Shown here one piece after another: positions 27,334-35,900 of a stretch of DNA of 64,000 nt. The stretch comes from Clavibacter sp. VKM Ac-2872. GTDB taxonomy: Bacteria; Actinomycetota; Actinomycetes; Actinomycetales; Microbacteriaceae. The translations under genes and the position numbers were made by a program. Every line of letters starts with the position of its first letter. The first letter of the stretch is position 1. The notes under the pieces are model-generated. The model saw only the letters and a list, made by a program, of their open reading frames with translations, did no database searches and was not told where the DNA came from. Where the stretch lies: NCBI RefSeq assembly GCF_015351105.1, contig NZ_JADKRR010000004.1, forward strand, positions 124,001 to 188,000, given 5' to 3'.

Positions 27334-27984
27334 TCACGCGGGGGACTCGCCTGTCGGAGGGAGCCTTCCGGGCTCCGCGTGACTCGTGGCCCGCTCGTCC
27401 ACGGCGAGGTGGATCGCGTGCGGTTCGAACGAGACCGCGTCGTTCCCGCGGAGCGCTCGGATGAACCGGTACGCCTCGGCTTCGAGGAACTCGCCGAAGG
27501 ACGCGCCCGATTCCCGCTCGATCCGCTCGATGTCGGACTGCTCCTCCGCGCGGGCGACAGCCTCCTGCTGGACGGACCTGACGATCTCCGCGAGACTCCG
27601 CCTGCTGTCGGCCAGACCGAGGAAACGGGTGCTGTGCTCGCTCAACTCGAATGTCCGGCCGAGCGTCGACGTCAGCTGATAGCCGCGGTCGGTCATCCCG
27701 ACGAACCTGATGTCGGCGCGGGGGACCGGGATGAACGTCAGCTCGTCGACGGAGTCCTGGTCGCTCGTGATCGCCACGATGCCGAGACGCGCGAAGCCGC
27801 GGAGGTACCGCCATTCCTCCGGCGTGAAGTCGTGGACCGTGTCTGTGGGGTCGAGCGCGTGCAGCAGCGCGAACATGGCGGGGTCGAGCCGATACCCCTT
27901 CCTCTCCTCCGTCCGGGGATCCTGCACGGTGACGTTGGGTTCGCCGTCCACCTCACTGAGGTATCCGAGTCGCACGACGTGCAT
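27334..27984 (-). CDS. MHV/PqqD-like paralog D, C-terminally extended
   Basis: 216 residues, the longest copy. The start is fixed by MHVVRLGYLSEVDG after gagaggaa. It is the most divergent: the DGRRT motif reads DSRRSLAEIV and the tract before it is FELSEHSTRFLGLA. A tail of ~28 residues (HLAVDERATSHAEPGRL...) follows the usual end and is absent from the others. It could be a copy with a changed partner. 42 nt before paralog C. Confidence 0.72.
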   Translation of the reverse strand: MHVVRLGYLSEVDGEPNVTVQDPRTEERKGYRLDPAMFALLHALDPTDTVHDFTPEEWRYLRGFARLGIVAITSDQDSVDELTFIPVPRADIRFVGMTDRGYQLTSTLGRTFELSEHSTRFLGLADSRRSLAEIVRSVQQEAVARAEEQSDIERIERESGASFGEFLEAEAYRFIRALRGNDAVSFEPHAIHLAVDERATSHAEPGRLPPTGESPA

Positions 27985-28056
27985 CGGCTTCCTCTCGCTC
28001 GCATTCTCCGCGAGGTGTGTCGGCGCGACGCCCACCCCACGCGCTCCGCTCGGCCT

Positions 28057-28566
28057 TCACCATTCCGGCTCCGGGTCGGCGAGGTCCGGCGGACCAGGGG
28101 TCATGGCCTCGATCGCGTCCGCATCGGACGATTCCGCGGTTGACTCGGAAGCCAGATCATCGGCCCCTGGAGCTCCATCGGCTCCGCCCGGTCGCTCCGA
28201 CCGCTCGTCGGTCGTCGGCGCATCGTCTTCGGACACGCCCTCACCGTCACGGTTCTCCTCCGGAGGCCGGCTCGTTTCGGCAGGCGGTGGGTCGAGGTGG
28301 ACGGTCGTCGTGTCCGGGTCCGTCACATCGTCGGGTCTCACTAGTTCACGGTCGAGCCCGGGAGCATCGTCCCGGGCTGCATCCGCGGCCTCGTCGTTCT
28401 GTGCTTCCTGCTCCGCGCGTCGTTCCATGGGTGTCACGGCAGCTTCCATCCCATCGATCACCTTGCCGAGGTCGGGAGCGTCCTGCGCAGGTGCCGGGGA
28501 GCTGAGGGCGATCGCCGCCGCGACACCGCCGATGGCAGCGACGCGGCCTGTGCGTCCGCGATTCAC
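28057..28566 (-). CDS. Small exported acidic protein coupled to paralog E
   Basis: 169 residues from a GTG overlapping paralog E's stop by 4 nt (GTGA). VNRGRTGRVAAIGGVAAAIALSSPAPAQ is a signal peptide with a plausible Ala-x-Ala-type cleavage. Residues ~37-54 (VIDGMEAAVTPMERRAEQEA) match the exported protein coupled to paralog A. The remaining ~110 residues are acidic, Pro/Asp/Glu-rich and probably disordered, ending PDLADPEPEW. No known family. Two independent paralog-plus-exported-protein pairs argue that the pairing is functional. Confidence 0.7.
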   Translation of the reverse strand: MNRGRTGRVAAIGGVAAAIALSSPAPAQDAPDLGKVIDGMEAAVTPMERRAEQEAQNDEAADAARDDAPGLDRELVRPDDVTDPDTTTVHLDPPPAETSRPPEENRDGEGVSEDDAPTTDERSERPGGADGAPGADDLASESTAESSDADAIEAMTPGPPDLADPEPEW

Positions 28567-29141
28567 GGAGCGGGCGCCGGCTCGAAGGTGACCGTCGGGT
28601 TCCCGCGGAGGGCGTCCACGAAGCGATAGGCCTCGACGATGAGGAAGTCCTCGAAGCTCTGCCCCTGGAGGCGGACGTGCTCCTCGATCTCCTCCCGGTC
28701 GCCTTCGTCGGCGAGCGCCTCCCGCCGGACCGCTTCCGCGATCGCGCCCATGTCTGTGCGGCCGTCGACCTTCTCCAACAGCCGCGTCCCGTACTCGCTC
28801 AGCTCGAACGGCCGATGGAGGTCGGAGTCGAAGCGGAAGCCATCGTCTAGCGCCGCGTCGAACCTGACGTCGGCGCGGGTGACGGGGATGAAGCGGAGAG
28901 CCGTGAGCGGAGCGTCGTCGTCGAATAGCGCGACGACCCCCAGGCGCGCCATGCCCTCGAGCAGCCGGGACTCCTCCTCCGTGAACGCCCTGTCGGTCTC
29001 CCGGGCGTCGAGCGACGGGATCAGATCTGAGAGGGGAGGGCTCAGCGTGTAGCTCCTCGCCTCCGCGGTGAACGGATCCTGGACGGTGACGGTGGGTGCG
29101 CCGGCGTAGTCGCTGATGTTGCCGAGGGGTACGACGTGCAT
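28563..29141 (-). CDS. MHV/PqqD-like paralog E
   Basis: 192 residues. MHVVPLGNISDYAG start, TVTVQDPFTAEARSYTLSP, AFTEEESRLLEGMARLGVVALFDDDAPLTAL in the first half. The second half has RPFELSEYGTRLLEKVDGRTDMGAIAEAVRREALADEGDREEIEEHV and EAYRFVDALRGNPTVTFEPAP. It is followed by a coupled exported protein exactly as paralog A is. 38 nt after paralog F in the operon. Confidence 0.75.
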   Translation of the reverse strand: MHVVPLGNISDYAGAPTVTVQDPFTAEARSYTLSPPLSDLIPSLDARETDRAFTEEESRLLEGMARLGVVALFDDDAPLTALRFIPVTRADVRFDAALDDGFRFDSDLHRPFELSEYGTRLLEKVDGRTDMGAIAEAVRREALADEGDREEIEEHVRLQGQSFEDFLIVEAYRFVDALRGNPTVTFEPAPAP

Positions 29142-29179
29142 GGTCTTCCTCCGAAGGGGTGATGTCGGGACGAGGGTGG

Positions 29180-29776
29180 CTACGCCAGCGATGCGCTCGC
29201 AGGTTGGCCGGGGCGCGGTTCGAGGCTGAGGGCGGGATTCGCGGCGCAGGCCTTCGCGAACCGGAAGGCCTCATCCCGGAGCAGATCGTCGAACAGGATG
29301 CCGCGACGCTCGTCCTCTTCGATCTCCCGGCGCTCGTCGTCATCGTCGAGCGCGCGGTCCCGGACGCTCTGCATGATCTCGCCGAGGGTGCGCCGGCCGT
29401 CGGCCTCGTGCAGGAACCTCGCGGCGTACTCGCTCAGCTCGAACGGACCCCCCGGCTCGGAGCTGAGGCGGTACCCCTCCTCGAGCGCCGCGTCGAAGAG
29501 GATGTCGGTCCGGGTGACGGGGAGGAAGTCGAAGCGTGCGAACGGAGCGTCGTCGGGGACGAGCGCGATGACGCCGATCCCGGCCATGTTGCGGAGGATC
29601 CGGCGTCCATCCGCCGTGAAGGGCTGGTCGGCGGCGACCGGGTCGACGCGTCGGATCAGGTCGAGCAGCCGCGGGGTGAGGGTGTAGCTCCGGGCCTCGT
29701 TCGTCAGGGGATCCTGGATGGTGATGTCCGGCGTCGGTCCGGAGTCCCGGAGCTGGCCCAGCTGTACGACGTGCAT
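29180..29776 (-). CDS. MHV/PqqD-like paralog F
   Basis: 198 residues, first paralog in transcription order. MHVVQLGQLRDSG, ITIQDPLTNEARSYTLTP, FLPVTRTDILFDAALEEGYRLSS, then GPFELSEYAARFLHEADGRRTLGEIMQSVRDRALDDDDERREIEEDE. Its C-terminal end diverges (RFAKACAANPALSLEPRP instead of RFVxxLRGxxxVTFE). 42 nt separates it from the PH-like membrane gene upstream. Confidence 0.73.
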   Translation of the reverse strand: MHVVQLGQLRDSGPTPDITIQDPLTNEARSYTLTPRLLDLIRRVDPVAADQPFTADGRRILRNMAGIGVIALVPDDAPFARFDFLPVTRTDILFDAALEEGYRLSSEPGGPFELSEYAARFLHEADGRRTLGEIMQSVRDRALDDDDERREIEEDERRGILFDDLLRDEAFRFAKACAANPALSLEPRPGQPASASLA

Positions 29777-29818
29777 GTGCCTCCCTGTCTGCGGCGTGAT
29801 CCGCGATCGTGCGGCGGC

Positions 29819-30592
29819 TCAGCCCCACGTACCCGCGAGCTTGCCGCGTGCCTGGGCGTCGAGGATCAGGGCGCCGGCCTCGAACGAGATGCGGTCGAGG
29901 TCGTCGGGGCGGATGTAGAGGCCCGCGTCCGACGCGCTGACGATGCCGAGTTCGCGCGCCAGCACCCAGAGCGCGGCGCCGAGGACCGCGATGACCCCGA
30001 GCGCGACGAAGAGGACGAGCACGAAGAGGATCTTCGCCACGTCGTGCCGGGTGGTGATCTCCTGCCGCTGGCTGCCGGAGATCACGCTGATGACCGCCGC
30101 CCTGCTGCGGAGCACGAAGAACCCGATCACCCCGAGGACGAGGGCGAAGAAGGTGCCCACGCCGAACAGCCACGCGAGGCCGTCGAGGCTGGAGGTGTCG
30201 GCGCCCACGAGCAGCAGCCAGGCGATGAGGCTGACGAGGAGGTTGATCGCGGTGCCGGCGAGCGCCGCCACGCCGAGCGCGTCGTAGCCGGTGTCGCGGC
30301 CCACCTCGATGCCGTCGACCTTGTCGATCTTGTACTCGCGCGAGTAGGTGGACGAGGACGAGACCGTCTTCGCCTCGGCCGAGTAGATCACGCGGGAGTC
30401 GGTGACGAAGAGGTAGCTCACCAGGCGCCCGAGCGGGCGGGTGCGGCGCGCCACGGGGTACGTGCCGAGCACGGTCTCGTCGGGGAGGAGGCGGAAGGGG
30501 TGCGTCGGCGCGGCCGGGACCGTGCCACCTCCGCCGCCGTCCTCGACGATCGGCTTCGTCGCGGCGTCGTCATCCATCTGCGGTTCGAACAT
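29819..30592 (-). CDS. Membrane protein with PH-like domain
   Basis: 257 residues, ATG after ggggag. The N-terminal ~100 residues include RLLPDETVLGTYPVARRTRPLGRLVSYLFVTDSRVIYSAEA, the pattern of bacterial PH/YdbT-like domains (a strand pair, then V-T-x-x-R-V-I-Y). Two to four hydrophobic helices follow (~110-170 and ~195-220) and then a short cytoplasmic C-terminus (DLDRISFEAGALILDAQARGKLAG). Only 4 nt separate it from the lipoprotein gene upstream, so these two are one unit that may lead the paralog operon. Function unknown, probably envelope-related. Confidence 0.8.
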   Translation of the reverse strand: MFEPQMDDDAATKPIVEDGGGGGTVPAAPTHPFRLLPDETVLGTYPVARRTRPLGRLVSYLFVTDSRVIYSAEAKTVSSSSTYSREYKIDKVDGIEVGRDTGYDALGVAALAGTAINLLVSLIAWLLLVGADTSSLDGLAWLFGVGTFFALVLGVIGFFVLRSRAAVISVISGSQRQEITTRHDVAKILFVLVLFVALGVIAVLGAALWVLARELGIVSASDAGLYIRPDDLDRISFEAGALILDAQARGKLAGTWG

Positions 30593-30596
30593 GCGG

Positions 30597-32603
30597 TCAG
30601 GCTCCCCAGGGGTCGGTGCGGTCGGTGGTGCGTGCGGTGGTGGACGTCGCGGCTGACGCGGGTCGGTCGCCGAGCAGGGTCGGTCGCGTGCCCGTGATGC
30701 GCGGCGGCGGCGGGGCCAGGGCCAGGGCGCCGTGGCGGGGTGGCCCGCCGACCACATCGGGCGGCGGATCCACGTCGAGCGCACCCGTGCGTCCGCCGGA
30801 TGCCGCAGGCGGGGCCGGCGACGCGAGCAGCGAGCAACGCTCCACCGCGCGGGCGCCGAGGGGCGGATCTCCCGCCAGCCGCTCGTCGAGCCGGGTGCGG
30901 CGGCGCGCGGACAGGGTGGCGTCGAGCCGCGCGCGTGCCGAGCCGACGCGCGCCGCCACCGCCCGTCGGCGCCGGATCAGGAGCACGAGCCCGATGGCGA
31001 CCGCGAGGGCGAGGAGCGCTGCGGCGGCGACGCCCGCCGGCGTCAGGCTGCTCGTCCGGACGACGGTCGCCCGCGTGGCATCGTCCCCGCCTCGGCGGCT
31101 GTCCGCCGAGTCGACCCAGGAGCCGAGCGGGAGATCCAGCGTCACGTCGGTGCCGTCGAGGACGCGGTGCCCGGACGCCAGGGTCGCGAATCCGGGGTCG
31201 ATCGCGTACTCGGAGTGGCGGACGAGGAGGCCGTCGTCCACGACCCGCATCCCGACGGAGGCTCCCGGGGCCCATCGCGCGTAGCGGTCCGCGAAGTCCT
31301 CGACGCTCGCACCCGCGATGGTCACGGTGTAGGTCGTGCTGTCCGGTCCCGCGTCGGAGGCGATCGTGCCGACGTCCGGATCCGGCCGGTAGCGCTGCAG
31401 GAAGCCGTCCCCGACGGCGTCGGCGCTGGACCTCGGGACGACGATGGTGGTCGTGCCGGTCACGTCCCCGCCGGAGCCGACGGAGAGGTGCGACGCGAGC
31501 GAGGAGATGGGCGGGCTGAGCACGAAGCTCTGAGGGCTCGAGGTGGACGATCCCACGTCCGCCGACACCGGGGCGTAGCCGGCACCTGCGGTGAAGTGAT
31601 CCTGCACGCCGCCCCGACCGACGGCGTCGGGGGCGCAGACCGCCGCGCACGACGCCGTGTCGGTGAGCTGCATGACCTGCTGCGACGGGTCGTCCGCCTG
31701 CGGGGAGATGTCGACCGCGAAGCTCGTGGCGCCGCCGCCGAGCGCGGTCGCCGTGTCCGACCGGATGGAGCCCGCGTCGCCGGAGAACGTCATCGTCCAC
31801 GTGCCCGGCTCGGGTGCGGCGACCTCGGCTCCCGCCGGAGTGGCGCCCTTGAGGAACGCGTCGAGGCGCGCCTGGTCGGCCTGGTCCCTTCCCGGCTCGG
31901 CGCGGTACGTGATGGTCCGCGTGATGCGCCCCGGGTCGGATGCGTCGGTCGCCATCGAGACGCCGTCGAAGCCGTGGTTCTCCTCGTGCGAGTAGGAGAG
32001 CGGATCCCCGACGTCCGTGTGCCGCGCTCCCGCGAACACGACGGCTGCGCTGCCCTCCTCGCGCAACGAACCGACGCCCTCGCTGCCGTCCACGACGCCG
32101 TCCGCGATCAGGCCGGAGAACATCCACCCCAGCAGGTCGCTGCTCGTGAACGACTCCTGGAGGTCGATGCCCCGCACGAGCGCGGAGTCGGTGACCGTGA
32201 ACCGGGGCGCGGACGAGCCCGTGCGCGAGGAGAGGAGCGCGGCGACCTGGCCCGAGTAGTCCGCGGGGGAGGAGAACGCGAGCGTGAAGGTCGCGGTGAC
32301 GCCGCCGTCGGCCGTGCCGGTGATGCCCGAGTAGGCCAGGCGGGAGGGCAGGTGCCGGCGGACCGACGCGTCGATGGCCGCCGAGCCACCCGACACCTTG
32401 GCGAGGTCCTGCTGGCTCAGGGTGACGGTCATCTGCCGGGAGCCGGATCCGCCGGCGTCCACGGTCATCGTGGTGTCGATCACCGCCCCGCAGGCGCTGA
32501 GGGCGAACGCGATGACGATGCCCAGCGCGGCGGCAGCGAGGCGTCGGCGCCCGCGCGCCCGCAGCGTGTCCGGGGTCGGTCGGCGCCTCGTCACGGCGTG
32601 CAC
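30597..32603 (-). CDS. LppM-like lipoprotein with C-terminal membrane helix
   Basis: About 668 residues from the GTG at 32603; in-frame GTGs at 32594 and 32657 are alternatives, the latter with a ggag site. RRRLAAAALGIVIAFALSAC is a lipoprotein signal with lipobox LSAC, followed by GAVIDTTMTVDAGGSGSRQMTVTLSQQDL, the LppM/DUF3153-type opening. A long extracytoplasmic region with repeated beta-rich blocks follows, then a transmembrane helix (GVAAAALLALAVAIGLVLLI, ~505-525) and a basic, Pro/Ala-rich cytoplasmic tail. Mycobacterial LppM affects envelope lipids and phagosome trafficking; this much larger protein may differ. It is first in the likely paralog operon. Confidence 0.75.
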   Translation of the reverse strand: MHAVTRRRPTPDTLRARGRRRLAAAALGIVIAFALSACGAVIDTTMTVDAGGSGSRQMTVTLSQQDLAKVSGGSAAIDASVRRHLPSRLAYSGITGTADGGVTATFTLAFSSPADYSGQVAALLSSRTGSSAPRFTVTDSALVRGIDLQESFTSSDLLGWMFSGLIADGVVDGSEGVGSLREEGSAAVVFAGARHTDVGDPLSYSHEENHGFDGVSMATDASDPGRITRTITYRAEPGRDQADQARLDAFLKGATPAGAEVAAPEPGTWTMTFSGDAGSIRSDTATALGGGATSFAVDISPQADDPSQQVMQLTDTASCAAVCAPDAVGRGGVQDHFTAGAGYAPVSADVGSSTSSPQSFVLSPPISSLASHLSVGSGGDVTGTTTIVVPRSSADAVGDGFLQRYRPDPDVGTIASDAGPDSTTYTVTIAGASVEDFADRYARWAPGASVGMRVVDDGLLVRHSEYAIDPGFATLASGHRVLDGTDVTLDLPLGSWVDSADSRRGGDDATRATVVRTSSLTPAGVAAAALLALAVAIGLVLLIRRRRAVAARVGSARARLDATLSARRRTRLDERLAGDPPLGARAVERCSLLASPAPPAASGGRTGALDVDPPPDVVGGPPRHGALALAPPPPRITGTRPTLLGDRPASAATSTTARTTDRTDPWGA

Positions 32604-32739
32604 GGGGCCGCTGACCTGATCATGCGCTGAAAGTAGCGTCAGCCGACGCGCGGCCACCGGGGTTCTCCACGGCGGGACCGGCGTCGCGGTCGGGCCGAGC
32701 CCGAGGGGTCCGCGACGGGCGATCGCGCGAAGCGGAGGG

Positions 32740-32811
32740 TGCCCCTGGAGGGACTCGAACCCCCAACCCTTTCCTTAGGACGGAACTGCTCTTCCATTGA
32801 GCTACAGAGGC
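32740..32811 (-). tRNA. tRNA-Arg(CCU)
   Basis: Read on the minus strand, the acceptor GCCTCTG pairs with CAGGGGC, the D arm has GCTC...GAGC, the anticodon stem-loop is GTTCC-GTCCTAA-GGAAA with anticodon CCU, and the T arm contains GGGTTCGAGTCCC. The discriminator base is A and CCA is not encoded. It decodes AGG, a rare codon in this genome type. It borders the paralog cluster. Confidence 0.95.
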
Positions 32812-32928
32812 TGACCGGCCCATGGTAGCGGAGGGGTCGCCGTGTGGCGGGGGAGGCCGCCGGGGGACACCGCCGGCGGATCCGCCCCCGCACGGCGTCG
32901 CCTGCCGGTTTCCCCACCCGCCGCGTCG

Positions 32929-32934
32929 TACTGT
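32929..32934 (+). promoter_or_regulatory. -10 box of the helicase-like gene (leaderless)
   Basis: TACTGT followed by 6 nt and an in-frame GTG at 32941, which supports that GTG as the start over the internal GTG at 33022. Confidence 0.5.
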
Positions 32935-32940
32935 TGCCGG

Positions 32941-35900
32941 GTGTGGCGTGCCAATGAACGATCCGACGACGACGACGACCTGCTCTCCGGGTTCGCCGCC
33001 GAGCCTCTTGAGGACCCCCACGTGAATGCTTCCCACAACAGCACCAGCCCCCACGACCTCCGGGTCGGCGACGTGCAGCTCGGGAGCGGCAACGTGGCCG
33101 AGCCCCGCTGGCGCGAGTGGCGCGAGCAGCTCGCCGACATCGGCGGCACCTCCCCTCTCCTGCACTTCGTGGACGCGCCCGGCTCCCGCATCGAGCTGAG
33201 CACCACGCACCCGGGCGGCCTGGCGCAGTTCATCACGGGCAAGACGACGCTGCTGTCCTCTCTGATCCGCGACGACCTCGCGCTCCGCAGCGCCCGCAAG
33301 GCCGCGAACCGCATCACCCAGAAGGGCATCGAGCTGGTCTCGGCCCGGGGCATCGAGTCGATCCACCTGGCCATCGGCCTCGCCGAGTGGCGCTTCGCCG
33401 ACGAGCAGTTCCGCGCGCCGGTGCTCCTGCGCCCGCTCGCGATCCGCCGCCACGGCAGCGACTACGAGGTGCGCCTCAAGGGCCAGCCGTTCCTCAACCC
33501 GGCGCTGGCCCGGGCGCTCGAGGAGCAGTTCCAGATCACGCTCGACGCCGAGTCCTTCGTCGCGCTCGCCGTGCAGAACGGCGCGTTCAAGCCGCAGCCC
33601 GTGATCGACCGCCTCCGCGGCCTCACCTCGCACCTGCCCGCGTTCGCCGTGCAGCCGCGCCTCGTCGTCTCCTCCTTCGCGGAGGTGGGCCGGGCGCTCG
33701 CCGAGGATGCCGAGCACCTCGAGCACCTCGTCATCGACGCCATCGCCGGCAACCCCACCGCGAAGTGGGGCGTGGGCGAGGCCTACGCGCCCGTGGACCC
33801 GATCCCGCAGGACCAGCGCCCGCCCGTCACCGACACGCTGCTGCTCGACGCGGATCCCGAGCAGGAGTACGTCATCGCGCAGATCAACGCGGGCAACTCG
33901 CTCGTGGTGACGACGCTCCCCGGCACCGGCGGCACGCAGACCATCGTCAACTCGATCGGCTGCCTCGTCGCGCAGAACAAGCGCGTGCTCGTCGTGAGCC
34001 CTCGCGCCTCCTCGCTCAAGGGCATCGGCCAGCGCCTCGCCGACGTCGGCCTGCCGGGCCTCGCGGTCGCGCCGAAGTCCCTCAAGCGCGACGTGGTCCA
34101 GTCCATCGTCCGCAACGAGAAGGCCGCCCCCGCGCAGACCGCCGAGGTCGACGACGCGCTCGTGCGCCTCCGCCACGTGCTGCTGGATTACCGCTTCGCG
34201 CTCGGGCGCCCCGACAAGGACCTCGGCGTCTCCGTGCTCGACGCGCTCGGCGAGCTGTCCCGTCTGGCGCTCCTGCCGGATCCGCCGGCCACGACCGCGC
34301 GCCTCACCCGGGACGCCGTGACGGCCATCGCGCACGACCGCGCGAGCGCCGCCGCCTCCCTCGTCAAGGCCGCGAGCCTCGGCGAGTTCCGCTACGGGCC
34401 GGGCGACTCGCCCTGGTACGGCGCCACCTTCTCCACGAGCGCGGCGGCGACCCACGCGCACGACCTCGCGAAGTCGCTCTCCGCCGACGGCCTGCCGCGG
34501 CTCCTCGAGCGCGCGGACGAGCTCATCGGCCAGACGCGGATGCGCGCCTACCGGTCCATCGACGAGCTCGGCGTGTACCTGCGCCTCCTCCTCGACGTGC
34601 GCGAGACGCTCGACAAGTTCCAGCCCGTCGTGTTCGACCGGTCGCTCAGCGAGATCATCGCGGCCACCGGTTCCCGCCGCGACGCCCCCGAGATGACGAG
34701 CATCACGCGCCGTCGTCTCCGCAAGCTCGCACGCGAGTACGTGCGCCCGGGCGTCCACATCTCCGACATGCACGCGAGCCTCACGGCCATCCAGAAGCAG
34801 CGGATCCTGTGGCAGCGCTACGTCGCTGTCGGCTCCACGCCCGAGGTCCCGCGCGGCATCTCCGACGTGCACGTGCGCTACCAGGAGGTCGCGGCCGACC
34901 TCAAGGTGCTCGACGAGCCGCTGAGCATGCTCACGCGTCCCACCCCGCTCGGCCAGCTGCCCATCGACGAGCTGCGCGAGAAGGTCGCCCAGCTCGCCGA
35001 GGACAGCGAGGTGCTCCAGAACCTGCAGGAGCGCACCTCCCTCCTCGCCGAGCTCCGCCGCCTCGACCTCGATCCGCTGCTCCGCGACCTCTCCGACCGG
35101 CACGTGCCCCAGGAGGCCGTCGCCGCCGAGCTCGAGCTCGCGTGGTGGCAGTCCGTGCTGGAGCAGATGCTCGCGGGCGACAAGGCGCTCCTCAACGCGA
35201 ACACGAGCGTGCTCGACCGCCTCGAGTCCGACTTCCGTCTGGTCGACGAGGCGCACGCCACCGCCAGCGCGGGACTGCTCGCCTGGCAGCTCGCGGAGAC
35301 GTGGAAGATCGGCGTCGTCGACTGGCCCGAGGAGGCGCACCACCTGCGCCAGCTGCTCGGCGGATCCGCCCCCGTCGACGCCGCGGCCCTCCACCACTCC
35401 GCGCCCCACCTCTCCCGCACCATCGCGCCGGTCTGGCTCGCGTCGCCCTACGAGGTGCCCGCGATCACCGACGAGATGCCGTTCGACGCCGTGTTCCTCG
35501 TCGACGCCGGCGCCATGACGCTCGCGGAGGCCCTCGGCGGCATCCGCCGCGGCAAGCAGACCGTCGTGTTCGGGGATCCCGTCACGCAGACGCCGTCGCC
35601 GTTCACCATCGCGGTCGTCCCGCAGCCGGAGCGCTCCACGCCGCAGCTCGCCGACGACGACTCCACGCTCGAGGAGCGCCACGCCGACTCCGCGCTCGCG
35701 CGCCTCGGCGAGCTCCTGCCCACCCTCTCCCTCACGCGCAGCTACCGCGCGGGCGGCGAGGACCTGGCCGAGCTCGTCAACCGCCGCTTCTACGGCGGCC
35801 GGATCCAGTCCCTCCCGTGGGCGGGCACGTTCCTCGGCCACGGCAGCCTGTCGCTCGACTTCGTCGCCGACGGCCACGGCATGCCGGACGAGGACACCGG

